Shown: in pieces, positions 42,155 to 51,899 of the stretch
How the letters are laid out: every line of letters starts with the position of its first letter
Position numbering within the stretch: position 1 is the first letter of the stretch
Assembly (NCBI GenBank): GCA_013290125.1
Contig: JABCYQ010000004.1
Location: forward strand, 62,001-126,000
Length of the DNA: 64,000 bases
Reading direction: 5' to 3'
Origin: Vulcanimicrobiota bacterium
GTDB taxonomy: Bacteria > Vulcanimicrobiota > Vulcanimicrobiia > Eremiobacterales > Eremiobacteraceae
Program-made: the position numbers and the translations under genes
Notes under the pieces: generated by a model
Told to the model about the DNA's origin: nothing
Seen by the model: only the letters and a program-made list of their open reading frames with translations
Databases searched by the model: none

Positions 42155-42219
42155 GAAGGGGCCGACTTTATGTCGGCCCACGTGGAGTTCGCCTGGGCCG
42201 ATATAAAATCGGCCCCTTC
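42155..42219. repeat. Composite palindromic element M, inside the hydroxylase operon
   Basis: Left arm GAAGGGGCCGAC (42155-42166), loop TTTAT, GTCGGCCC. Right arm GGGCCGAT (42195-42202), ATAAA, ATCGGCCCCTTC ending at 42219. It separates the large and FAD subunits, which normally are co-transcribed, so it might lower expression of the last gene rather than end it. Confidence 0.9.
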
Positions 42220-42240
42220 AGGCGAAAAGCGAGCATAATT

Positions 42241-43245
42241 GTGCTGCGCTTGCCGCCGTTCGAATATCACGCGGCCACCAGCGCCGAAGAAGCTGTCAGC
42301 TTGCTCGCGCGCTTTGGCCCGGACGCGCTACCCGTATCGGGCGGCACCGATCTGTACGCCAACATGAAGCAGCGCCTCTTCACGCCCAAGGTTCTCGTCG
42401 GCCTTCGCCCGATCGCTGATCTGCAGTTCATCGCCTACAACGCGGTGACCGGCCTTGCGCTTGGAGCGCTCGCCACACTGACGGATATCGCGGATAGCCC
42501 GGTCGTACGCAAGTACTACCCGGCGCTCGCGCAGGCCGCGGCGCTCATCTCCACACCGCAGCTGCGCAACACCGGCACGATCGGCGGCAACATCTGCCTT
42601 GACACGCGCTGCAACTACTACAACCAAAATCTGGATTGGCGCAAAGCGCTCAACTACTGCATGAAGAAAGACGGCGACATCTGCCGCGTCGCGCCCGGCA
42701 GTCCGAAGTGCGTCGCCGTCAACTCGTCGGACACCGCACCGGTCTTGCAAGCGTTCGGCGCCCGCGTGCACCTCACGTCGCCTACCGGCACGCGCGAGCT
42801 TCCCATCGCGGAATTCTTCCTCGACGATGGAATGTTCGCGTGGGCGCGGCGCCATGACGAGATCGTCACGAAGATCGTCATTCCGCCGCCTGCCGGCGAC
42901 ACGCGCAGCGCTTATCGAAAACTGCGGCTGCGCAACTCCTTCGACTTTCCGATACTCGGCGTGGCGGCCGTCGTGCAGCTCGACGGTGCAGGAAAATGCG
43001 TCGCCGCGAAGCTCGTGCTCAACGCAGTTTCATCACGGCCGGTCGAAGTCAGCGAAGCTGCGCGTGCGCTCGTCGGCTCAGCGCTAAGCCCGGAGACGAT
43101 CGGCGACGCGGCAGATGCTGCGTTCCGCGCCGGCCGTCCGCTCGACAATACCAGTGCGACGATCCCCTATCGCAAGCGCATGGTACGCGTCTTCGCCCAA
43201 CGCGCGCTCGAAGACGCCGCCCGAGCTGTGCCGCTCGCCGACTAG
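42241..43245 (+). CDS. hcrB: FAD-binding subunit with extra [4Fe-4S] loop (hcrB-like)
   Basis: 334 aa, GTG start. FAD site: SGGTDLYANMKQ and TIGGNICLDTRC. The loop after it has Cys124, Cys140, Cys148 and Cys157, spaced 16, 8 and 9, the same spacing as I recall for the four ligands of the [4Fe-4S] cluster in 4-hydroxybenzoyl-CoA reductase of Thauera aromatica. Ordinary CO dehydrogenase or xanthine oxidase FAD subunits lack this insertion. This makes a reductase of hydroxybenzoyl-CoA type the best guess, although other enzymes carry HcrB-like subunits. It is 1 base from the convergent DUF5916 gene's stop. Confidence 0.87.
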   Translation: MLRLPPFEYHAATSAEEAVSLLARFGPDALPVSGGTDLYANMKQRLFTPKVLVGLRPIADLQFIAYNAVTGLALGALATLTDIADSPVVRKYYPALAQAAALISTPQLRNTGTIGGNICLDTRCNYYNQNLDWRKALNYCMKKDGDICRVAPGSPKCVAVNSSDTAPVLQAFGARVHLTSPTGTRELPIAEFFLDDGMFAWARRHDEIVTKIVIPPPAGDTRSAYRKLRLRNSFDFPILGVAAVVQLDGAGKCVAAKLVLNAVSSRPVEVSEAARALVGSALSPETIGDAADAAFRAGRPLDNTSATIPYRKRMVRVFAQRALEDAARAVPLAD

Positions 43246-43246
43246 T

Positions 43247-45439
43247 TCATGTCCCCGCGCCGCCGCCGACATGCAAGATGAATTTGACGATCAAGCGGTT
43301 GAGCGTCGCGCCGGCTGCCGGCGATCCGAAATTCACGTAGAGCTCGTCTTGATTTGCGAACCGCTCGTGCAAGCCGAACGAGAAGTTCTTGCCTGGCGAC
43401 GCGAAGCCGCCGCTGCCGGATATCGAGCGATAGCCGATCGAGACATCCGCCTGCTTGCCTAGCGACTCGTCGAGCGCGACGCGGCGCAGCCACTGATTGT
43501 CGGCGCCGAAGTATTGATAGCGTTCGCGCGTGCCGTCGGTCTCCAGTGAGAGCGTGAGGCGCTGGCCGATCCTCTGCGACGTCGAAACTGTATATTGCTG
43601 GAGATAGGCAGACGTCGCCGCGCCGCCGGGAGCGTCGCACACGTTTGGGCCGCCGTTCGGCGGCGGCAATGCGAAGGCGCCGCCCGAAAAACTGGCGTCG
43701 ATCGGCGACGAAGAACCGTCGCGATAGCCGATTCCCAAGCCGCTCGAATCAAATGCGTTGGTCTGACCGCCGCTATAGTGCGGATAACACGTCAGGTATT
43801 GGCGCAGTTCGCTGTCGCTGAAGAACGGGTAAAGGGAAAACAAATCTTTGAAATCGACCGTCAGCTGACCGAAGCTGTCCGCCTCATGAACGGCGCCGGA
43901 TCGGTCTAGATAGCGGTCGGCGACGGCGGTGAAATCCCACCCCTTTATGACGTCGCCGTTGCTCCCAGCGCCGGCAAACTTCAGAATTCCCACGGGCCCC
44001 TTGATGTCGTTGATCTGCGTGAAGCCGTCGATGGGGTCGAAATACGGCCCGATGTCCTCGATCGCTGTGTAGACCGCATAGGCTTGCCGGTTCACTCCGA
44101 TCAGACCGATGTCGTCGCGCGCCAAGGCGGCATTTGGGACAAACGTGCCCCACTCTTGCGCTAGTTTGAAGCCGGCGCCGATCTCAGTCTTAGGGTTGAA
44201 ATAGCTCGAACCGAATTGGGCCGAGTCGTCGACGCCGTTGACGCGGCGTGCGATGACGCCATCGCCAAAGATGCTTAACGCCTGATCGGACGTGGCGTTC
44301 TGGAAACCGAATGCCGAGTCGTCAAAGCCTGAGCCTTTGACGTCGAGCAGACCGATAGAATTGTGACCCGCCGTGCCTTCCACTTTGAAGCCGCGATCGA
44401 ACTTGCCGATGCCTGGGCTGTAGAAGAGCGCATCGGAATCATTGATGTTGAAGACTTGCGGGCTCACGAAGTTCGCGCCTTGCGAGAAGAACGGCCGGTA
44501 TTCGTTCAAGAATCGCTGGAACTCTTGCGGCGCGATCGTCTGCTGGTCGATCTCCACATTCGAGAAGTCCGGCGCGAGCGTGCCGACAGCCGCGAGCGTA
44601 TCCGTGAACGGCACCGTGAAGTCGAGTCCCACGGTGGGCGGCGTCGTCGCTTCGAACGCTCCGCTGTTCACCTGGAAGAACTTGCGATCGCCGCCGAACG
44701 ATTCGAGACCGTAGATGTCGGCGCGCGGCTGCGGGCGGGCGGCACCGGCGCTGAGTTTGATCCCCGACAGCTCCGGCCAGTACTGCGAACTGCTGACGTC
44801 CTGCATATTCGCGTCGAAGGCCCACGAGTATTTCTCGTCGGTGGCGGCGATATGCCGCACGAAGTTGATCCGCCAAGCCTGAACGCCTGATGAGTGCGCC
44901 CGCAGATCTTTCAGCGGAATCACGAACTCGGCGGTCCACGTCGTGCCAGCCACGTTCGCAGCCGCTTGCCACGGCGGGGAGTAGCGGCTCGACTCCATCG
45001 AGTCTTCGTAGCGCACGCCGCGCGGCGTCACGTAGAAATCGTACATCTCGCTTCCGACGCCGCTCGTATCCAGGCTCACGCCAACTGAATCGTCGAGGCC
45101 CGATCCGACGTCGTTCGTGGTCTGCTTCGCCGTGATCGGCACGCCGGGCTGTTCGCACACGAACGCGACATAGATGTTCTTGTCGTCGTACAACAGGTAC
45201 GCGACGGTGTTCAGATGTGCCGGCTTGCGGCTGGTGAAATTGACGAAACTCTTCGCGGCAAGTCCGGTCTGCCAAATCGGATCGTCCGCCGTTCCGTCCA
45301 GAGCGGGCACATGTGCTGCGACGACTGCCGGGAACGAGTCCTTGCGATCGACCGACGCCGACGCCGGCAGCTGCACGAGCGCAAAGAGCGCGCAGACAAG
45401 CGCGTACAGTGAAAGAAGCCTTGCCGAAGCCGCTCTCAT
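43247..45439 (-). CDS. DUF5916 outer-membrane protein with N-terminal CBM9-like domain
   Basis: 730 aa. Signal segment (YALVCALFALVQLPASASV), then a CBM9-like beta-sandwich (ALDGTADDPIWQTG, YDDKNIYVAFVCEQPG, WTAEFVIPLKDLR). A DUF5916 beta-barrel follows (NEYRPFFSQGANFVSPQ and a C-terminal LYVNFGSPAAGATLNRLIVKFI). Such proteins sit in the outer membrane and may bind carbohydrate, but the function is not settled. It is convergent with hcrB, only one base away. Confidence 0.9.
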   Translation of the reverse strand: MRAASARLLSLYALVCALFALVQLPASASVDRKDSFPAVVAAHVPALDGTADDPIWQTGLAAKSFVNFTSRKPAHLNTVAYLLYDDKNIYVAFVCEQPGVPITAKQTTNDVGSGLDDSVGVSLDTSGVGSEMYDFYVTPRGVRYEDSMESSRYSPPWQAAANVAGTTWTAEFVIPLKDLRAHSSGVQAWRINFVRHIAATDEKYSWAFDANMQDVSSSQYWPELSGIKLSAGAARPQPRADIYGLESFGGDRKFFQVNSGAFEATTPPTVGLDFTVPFTDTLAAVGTLAPDFSNVEIDQQTIAPQEFQRFLNEYRPFFSQGANFVSPQVFNINDSDALFYSPGIGKFDRGFKVEGTAGHNSIGLLDVKGSGFDDSAFGFQNATSDQALSIFGDGVIARRVNGVDDSAQFGSSYFNPKTEIGAGFKLAQEWGTFVPNAALARDDIGLIGVNRQAYAVYTAIEDIGPYFDPIDGFTQINDIKGPVGILKFAGAGSNGDVIKGWDFTAVADRYLDRSGAVHEADSFGQLTVDFKDLFSLYPFFSDSELRQYLTCYPHYSGGQTNAFDSSGLGIGYRDGSSSPIDASFSGGAFALPPPNGGPNVCDAPGGAATSAYLQQYTVSTSQRIGQRLTLSLETDGTRERYQYFGADNQWLRRVALDESLGKQADVSIGYRSISGSGGFASPGKNFSFGLHERFANQDELYVNFGSPAAGATLNRLIVKFILHVGGGAGT

Positions 45440-45490
45440 GCTCTGTGTATCATCGTGTCGCGATAAAGTTTCGCTCTTGACAGGGCCGCA

Positions 45491-46261
45491 CTACCGGCGG
45501 CGGGCGGCAGCGATGCGCATCAGCAGCTCGTCGTCGTCAAGCGCGCTCGCCTCGGCGCCGAGCTTCGGGCGTAAGGCGGCGGCCACCCGCTGCGCAAGGC
45601 CGCGTGCGACGTCCGGCTGGAGCTGCGAACGCCGCGCGATATAGCGGTCGACAAGGTTGATCTCCTCCGGCGAGAGCGCAGACGTGCCGCCGATTCCCAT
45701 CGCCGGCTCCGGGTCGCCGTCGCCTTCCAGCCATCGTTTGGGGTCGGCCACTTCAAAGGCGCGGTCGCGGACGACGATCGTGCCGGCGGCGAGATCGCCG
45801 AGGCGCTTGTTCTGCGCCGACACGACCGCGCTGATCGCCGAGAACAGATAGAAGAAAAGCAGCGACTCCAACACGCGGATCAGATTTCGTATGACCGATT
45901 CAGAAAATCCGATCGGATAACCGCCGTCGCGCACGACGCGGATTCCGATGGCGCGCTTCCCGGGAGTCTGTCCGTTCCAAAGCGCCTCAAACAGGATGAA
46001 ATACCCGAAGTAGATCGCGAAGAGCGCGAAGATCGCGGCCGCCGTGATGATGGAATCCACTTGTGCCGGCTTGATGTGCAGCGATCCGAGAAAGCGATCG
46101 ATGCCGGAGCTTGCGAAACCAAATCCCGTCAGCAGTCCGATCGTGAGAACCGATTGGATGACGAGATCGACTAGAATCGCGAGGAAGCGGCTGCCGAGCC
46201 CCGCTAATTCGTAGTGAAAGGCGATGCTCTCCGGCGTGCGCACGACTACCGATCGTTCCAA
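45491..46261 (-). CDS. RDD-family membrane protein
   Basis: 256 aa, TTG start behind AAGGA. RDD core: LAGLGSRFLAILVDLVIQSV (R and DD) then WNGQTPGKRAIGIRVVRDGG. Three to four membrane helices are followed by a cytosolic tail. Proteins of this class often accompany SpoIIM and MoxR/DUF58/DUF4129 genes, as here, and probably help assemble or transport something in the envelope. It diverges from the SpoIIM-type gene with a very short shared promoter region. Confidence 0.87.
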   Translation of the reverse strand: MERSVVVRTPESIAFHYELAGLGSRFLAILVDLVIQSVLTIGLLTGFGFASSGIDRFLGSLHIKPAQVDSIITAAAIFALFAIYFGYFILFEALWNGQTPGKRAIGIRVVRDGGYPIGFSESVIRNLIRVLESLLFFYLFSAISAVVSAQNKRLGDLAAGTIVVRDRAFEVADPKRWLEGDGDPEPAMGIGGTSALSPEEINLVDRYIARRSQLQPDVARGLAQRVAAALRPKLGAEASALDDDELLMRIAAARRR

Positions 46262-46312
46262 GAACTGTCCTTACCGGAGGGCGAGTACGACGACCGGCCG
46301 AACGGCCGCCGC

Positions 46313-47302
46313 ATGACGCAGCGTAGTTTCGTCGAGCGACGCCAAGCGGGCTGGTCGCAACTCGAGGCGATCGTCGCGATCGCTGAGCGGCGCGGTCTGC
46401 GGGGGCTTGAAGCCGAACAAGTCGCCGAGCTCGGACGGCTGTATCGCTGGGTCACGTCGGATCTCGCGTATGCCGAGGGCCACCGCTTCGATCCGGCGTT
46501 GCGCGCCTACCTCAACCGCCTCACGGCGCGTTCGCACGCCTACGTGTATGGCGGCACGGTAGAGCGAGGTCGCGCGCGCGTCGCGCGATTCTTCGCGGAG
46601 ACGTTTCCGGCGGAAGTGCGCAACTCCCGTGGTTACATCCTCGCGTGCGCCGCGCTCTTCTCTTTGGCCGCTGTCGTGGCCTACTATCTCGTGACGGTCA
46701 AGCCGATAGATGCGTTTGCCATCCTGCCCGCGGAGCTGATCCAACCGATCCACAAGAGTTTGCACGACAGCAACTTCGCATTCAATCGCGACTACGCGGC
46801 GACGGTCTCGAGCGAGATCATGACCAACAACATCAAGCTCGCCGTCCTAGCGTTTGCCGGCGGTATGACGCTCGGAATCGCGACGCTCTACCTGCTGTTC
46901 TTCAACGGCTTGTATCTGGGTGGAACAGGCGCGCTCTACGCCAACGCGGGGTTCGGTTACGATTTCTTCGCGACGATCGCGCCGCACGGCGTCATCGAAC
47001 TCACGGCGATCACGATCGCCAGCGCCGCCGGAATCCTGATGGCGGCGGGCGTGATCGCGCCCGGACGCCTTCGGCGCATCGACGCGCTGCAGCGCAACAG
47101 CCGTCGCGCCGGCGTGCTCATAGTCGGCGTGTGCGCGATGCTGGTCGTGGCGGGCACGATCGAGGGATTTTATTCGCCCCAGCGATTTCCAGCTGCCGCC
47201 CGAATCGGGATGGGCGCGTTGACCGCGGTGGCGATGACGTGGTACTTCGGATTCTGCGGCCGCCGCCGCCTCGCAACCGATTCGCAAACTAACCTCGGAT
47301 AA
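46313..47302 (+). CDS. Stage II sporulation protein M-like membrane protein
   Basis: 329 aa from ATG 46313. Long basic cytosolic N-terminus (MTQRSFVERRQAGWSQLEAI) then several membrane helices. A conserved GMTLGIATLYLLFFNGLYLGG and ANAGFGYDFFATIAPHGVIELTAITI segment is typical of SpoIIM-type proteins in non-sporulating bacteria. It would work in the envelope with the RDD gene and the MoxR cluster around it. A palindromic element follows its stop. Confidence 0.88.
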   Translation: MTQRSFVERRQAGWSQLEAIVAIAERRGLRGLEAEQVAELGRLYRWVTSDLAYAEGHRFDPALRAYLNRLTARSHAYVYGGTVERGRARVARFFAETFPAEVRNSRGYILACAALFSLAAVVAYYLVTVKPIDAFAILPAELIQPIHKSLHDSNFAFNRDYAATVSSEIMTNNIKLAVLAFAGGMTLGIATLYLLFFNGLYLGGTGALYANAGFGYDFFATIAPHGVIELTAITIASAAGILMAAGVIAPGRLRRIDALQRNSRRAGVLIVGVCAMLVVAGTIEGFYSPQRFPAAARIGMGALTAVAMTWYFGFCGRRRLATDSQTNLG

Positions 47303-47317
47303 CTAAACTCGGATGCC

Positions 47318-47381
47318 GAAGGGGCCGACGCTAGTCGGCCCTGGCGAATATGACGTGGGCCGACATAAAGTCGGCCCCTTC
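47318..47381. repeat. Composite palindromic element N
   Basis: Left arm GAAGGGGCCGAC (47318-47329), loop GCTA, GTCGGCCC. Right arm GGGCCGAC (47357-47364), ATAAA, GTCGGCCCCTTC ending at 47381. Positioned between the convergent SpoIIM-type and DUF58 genes. Left and right arms carry different loop types. Confidence 0.92.
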
Positions 47382-47390
47382 AGTAAATTC

Positions 47391-47429
47391 GTTACGTCGA
47401 TTCGTTAAGTCGATTCGTTAAGTCGATTC
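47391..47429. repeat. 13-bp tandem repeat (3 units)
   Basis: Units GTTACGTCGATTC (47391-47403), GTTAAGTCGATTC (47404-47416) and GTTAAGTCGATTC (47417-47429). The array lies directly after element N and next to the stop of the DUF58 gene, and it may vary in copy number. Confidence 0.9.
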
Positions 47430-47441
47430 GACTAGCGATCG

Positions 47442-48791
47442 TCACAGCAGGCTGCGAGCTTTTACTTCCACGTACGCATTGATGAGCGACGTGGTCAATT
47501 TCGCCGCCGGCACGTCGATAACCGCGACGCCGCGCTGCGTCAGCACCGCAGCCGCTTTGCGTCGCTCCGAACGCAGCGAAGCCGCAACGCCCGCGCGATA
47601 GGCGTCGATTGCCGATGTCGGCTCGAGCGCAAGCGCGGCTTCGACGGCTTCGTCGTTCATGAGCACGCAGACGACGAGATGGCGCGGCGAGAGCATCGCC
47701 ACGTTCGCGAGTACCGTAGCCGATGCGACCGGATCGAACATGTCGGTGAAGAAAATGATCAGGCTGCGTTTCGGCTGGCGAGCACGCAAGTACGCAAACG
47801 CGCCGGTGTAGTCCGATTCCTCGAAACGCGGCTGGAGATCGAAGGCGGTCTGCGTCAGCGCGGATGCGTGGTGCGCACCCGAGCGCGGCGCCACATGCTC
47901 GAGCACGTTGCCGGCAAACGCCATCAGTCCGACCTTGTCGTCGGCAAAGCCCGCGATCGCAGCCACCGAGAGCGCTGCCGTGACAGCGTAGTCGAATTTG
48001 CGCTGCAAGCCGATGCGCGGCATCATGAGACGCCCGGCGTCGAGCACGACCATCACCGTCTGGCTCCGCTCGATGTCGAATTGCGACGCCATGAGTTTAC
48101 CGCGCCGTGCGGTGGCCTTCCAATTGATCGATCGGAATTCGTCGTTCGGCCCGAACTCGCGCAAGCTATCGAATTCGCCGCCGGACCCGCGCAAGCGCAT
48201 GATGCGAAAGCCCGCGTCCACCAGGCGACCGCGTCGCGCCAGCTCGCCGTAGCGTTCGACCGCCGAAAGATCCGGAAAAACTCGGACTTCGCACGCGCCA
48301 GGCACGACCCACCGCCGGCGGATGAGCCCGATGCCGTTCTCGGCGGTCACATACAGGTCGCCAAGCTGCTCTCGGCCGCGTTCGCGCGGCATGACCGGAA
48401 GTACCGCGGTTGTCTGACGGCGCGCACCGACCACCCCACGCGCGGCGTATTCCGGCAAGTCGAGGATATCGATCGGCGTATCGATGATCTCAAAGGCCAA
48501 CGGCGTCGCGCTCAGGTTGCTGACGGCATAGCGAAGCACGGCCGGACTGCGCAGCGCGAGATGATCGACCGGCAGGCGCTCAACGATGACATCGCGGCGC
48601 GCCGGACCGATCAAGGCGTCGGCCACTGCAAAACCGACGAGCACGAAGCCGAGCGCCGCTGCTATGAAAGCGAACGCGTGGACGAATTCAGCGGCGGCTG
48701 CGACGACCGCGATGATACAGAGCGCCGCGACGAAACGCGGCGTTACCCACGGGAAGCTCGGCGTCCAACGCCGGCGCGCCGCGCGAGGCAT
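47442..48791 (-). CDS. DUF58-domain membrane protein
   Basis: 449 aa. Two N-terminal membrane helices (FVAALCIIAVVAAAAEFVHA, FAFIAAALGFVLVGFAVADA) then a long soluble part. The DUF58 core (FGPNDEFRSINWKATARRGKLM) leads into a vWA-like domain whose metal site is degenerate (VVLDAGRLM instead of DxSxS). It usually works with a MoxR ATPase, which lies immediately upstream in the operon, 3 bases away, and possibly inserts or checks metal-binding proteins. The role here is inferred. Confidence 0.9.
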   Translation of the reverse strand: MPRAARRRWTPSFPWVTPRFVAALCIIAVVAAAAEFVHAFAFIAAALGFVLVGFAVADALIGPARRDVIVERLPVDHLALRSPAVLRYAVSNLSATPLAFEIIDTPIDILDLPEYAARGVVGARRQTTAVLPVMPRERGREQLGDLYVTAENGIGLIRRRWVVPGACEVRVFPDLSAVERYGELARRGRLVDAGFRIMRLRGSGGEFDSLREFGPNDEFRSINWKATARRGKLMASQFDIERSQTVMVVLDAGRLMMPRIGLQRKFDYAVTAALSVAAIAGFADDKVGLMAFAGNVLEHVAPRSGAHHASALTQTAFDLQPRFEESDYTGAFAYLRARQPKRSLIIFFTDMFDPVASATVLANVAMLSPRHLVVCVLMNDEAVEAALALEPTSAIDAYRAGVAASLRSERRKAAAVLTQRGVAVIDVPAAKLTTSLINAYVEVKARSLL

Positions 48792-48794
48792 TTG

Positions 48795-49784
<990 letters not shown>

Positions 49785-50948
49785 ATGGTGCGTGTTCCTT
49801 TCGCAGTGTGGCGGCGACGCGGACTGCCTCGAGCAATTCCGTATCGGTGGGTCGTTCGTAGGATCGTAGACGGTTGAGTTCGAGGACGCTGTCGGCCATC
49901 GCTCCGCCGTCCGGCCGGTGCCGGAGTGCGTCGGCGACGCGGGCGATCGGTGTTCCTTCGCCCATGCCGAGCGAGGCCGCTACGTCGCGCAGACACGCGT
50001 CGGCGACCGAGCGCAGCGCGATGCGCGCCGCTCCGCCGCGCGCGAGCAGCGCGGCCATTGACGCGAGATATTCCGACGACGTCCGTTCGGTCTCCATCGG
50101 AAGGCGGGTCACCGGTCCGAATCGGAAGAGCGAACCGACAAGCAACAGGACAAAGGCGAATCCGAGCAACGCCGCGCCGTAGCGCATCGGCGTTGGCAAG
50201 ACCGCCCAAAGCGAATCACCGCTCTGGAAGCCATGCGAGAACTCGTCGAAAGCGACGACTCTGGTCCGATCGCCACCGGCCGTCAACGCGTCGTACGCGA
50301 ATCGCGCATTGTCCGCGCGTGCGAGGTTCCGGTTCTGGAAAAGCGTGTGGTCGGTGATGACGACGACGCTGCCCTTTCCATAGTTATAGGTGGAAGCGAC
50401 GATGCCCGCGCGGTCCGCGACAAGCGGCGCCTGCGTCTGCGCCTGCCCAAGCGGGATACGCAGATTGGAATCACCGGATAGACTTGCGACACCAGACGTG
50501 AGCGGTGCGGAAACGGCAGGTTGAGCACGGTCGTTCTTCACGTGCTGACCGGCGATTGGCGGCACTTTCAGTTCGTCGGGCAGCGGCACAGTGCCGATGA
50601 TGACGAGCCGCCCGCCGGCTTTCACCCAGCGTTCAAGTGCGTCATAGTCCGCCAGACTGTAGCCGGCAAGTCCGACCGGCGAATCGGCTACCACATAGGT
50701 ATCGACGCCCACGTCGAGGTAGGCCGGGCGCCGTTCAAACCGCTCCACGCGCACGCCTTCGGTGCGCAAGAAATCGTAGAGCGCGCGATAGCCGCCAGGG
50801 TGCGCGTCGTATGTGGATTGCGAGTCGAATGTCGGCTGCGCGGCATGGAGGCGCACTTCCAGATAGGCGATCCCGCCGTAACCGATCAGCACGACGAGCG
50901 CCGCGATGGTCTCGAAGGTCGGGAACGCGCGGCGCGGCTTCTTCGCGT

Positions 50949-51899
50949 TCACTGCCGGATCCCGACGAGCGGTGCGAACGCGGAGTAGGATGCGTCTGCG
51001 GATGTCCATTCCCGCTCGGTCGCGTTCTTGTCGGCGTATGCGACGTCGGTGAACGCGCGTGCCAATTCGTCAAACGGCGAAGCCGCGCGTACGGCTGTCT
51101 GCCGCACGGCTCGACGATATTCGCCGGCGGTGCGCGCAGGGTCGTATGCGATGCGGCCTGAGCGATCGAGCACGACGAGTGCGGCTTGGAAAAGAAGAGC
51201 CACAGCGTTGCCGTAGGCGCCCTCGCTTGCCGCGCGCCGAGCTGCAGCATAACTCACATCGGGGTCGACCGGAATCGCGATCTCCGTGCCGATCCGCTCT
51301 TCGCCGCGACTGCGCGCGCGCCGCGCGAGGAGCATGAGCGCGATGCGGACTATCAGATAGATCAGTGCGGCCGCAGCGGCGGCAACCGCGACTACCGCGA
51401 TGATGTCGCCGACCACTACAGAAGAGGATCCGCTCTCAGCCGCGCGGCCGAGCAACTTCGACCAGAGATCAGCCAAGCGCTTCAAGATAATGTCCAGCCA
51501 CGATTCCTTTTGCTGGACCGGCGGCCCCGCATGCTCGACTGCGTATGCCGGGTCGGACAAGATCTTCTTCACAACGCCGCCGACGTCGCGCGGGGTCGAG
51601 ATCGAGGGAGCGCTTTCAAGGGCGGCGGCGCGCCGCAAAGATGCGGCGAGCGCGCTCAGATCCCGTGCGCGGTCGCGCGTCTTTTTCTCGAGCCGCGCCG
51701 CGTGCAGACCTGCCGCAAGCCATGGCTCGAGACTTCCCGATACGCGAACCGCGGGGACGTCGTCGCGCGATGGGTTCTTGCGTTCGGCGGCGCGATCGAG
51801 GGCCGCCGCTACGGATGCGTTGTCAAGAGTCGCCGCCGCCACAGCGGGCGTTGCGTTCGACGTCAACGCCGCGCAGAGCGCGAAGACCTGCCATTTCAC
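50949..51899 (-). CDS. DUF4129-domain membrane protein
   Basis: 316 aa with a signal-like N-terminus (ALCAALTSNATPAVAAA), a long linker, one membrane helix (VGDIIAVVAVAAAAAALIYLI) and the cytosolic DUF4129 C-terminus (YAAARRAASEGAYGNAVALLFQAALVVLDRSG, TAGEYRRAVRQT). The domain is often fused to transglutaminase modules elsewhere. It overlaps both neighbours by 4 bases, which suggests a single translation unit. Confidence 0.88.
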   Translation of the reverse strand: MKWQVFALCAALTSNATPAVAAATLDNASVAAALDRAAERKNPSRDDVPAVRVSGSLEPWLAAGLHAARLEKKTRDRARDLSALAASLRRAAALESAPSISTPRDVGGVVKKILSDPAYAVEHAGPPVQQKESWLDIILKRLADLWSKLLGRAAESGSSSVVVGDIIAVVAVAAAAAALIYLIVRIALMLLARRARSRGEERIGTEIAIPVDPDVSYAAARRAASEGAYGNAVALLFQAALVVLDRSGRIAYDPARTAGEYRRAVRQTAVRAASPFDELARAFTDVAYADKNATEREWTSADASYSAFAPLVGIRQ

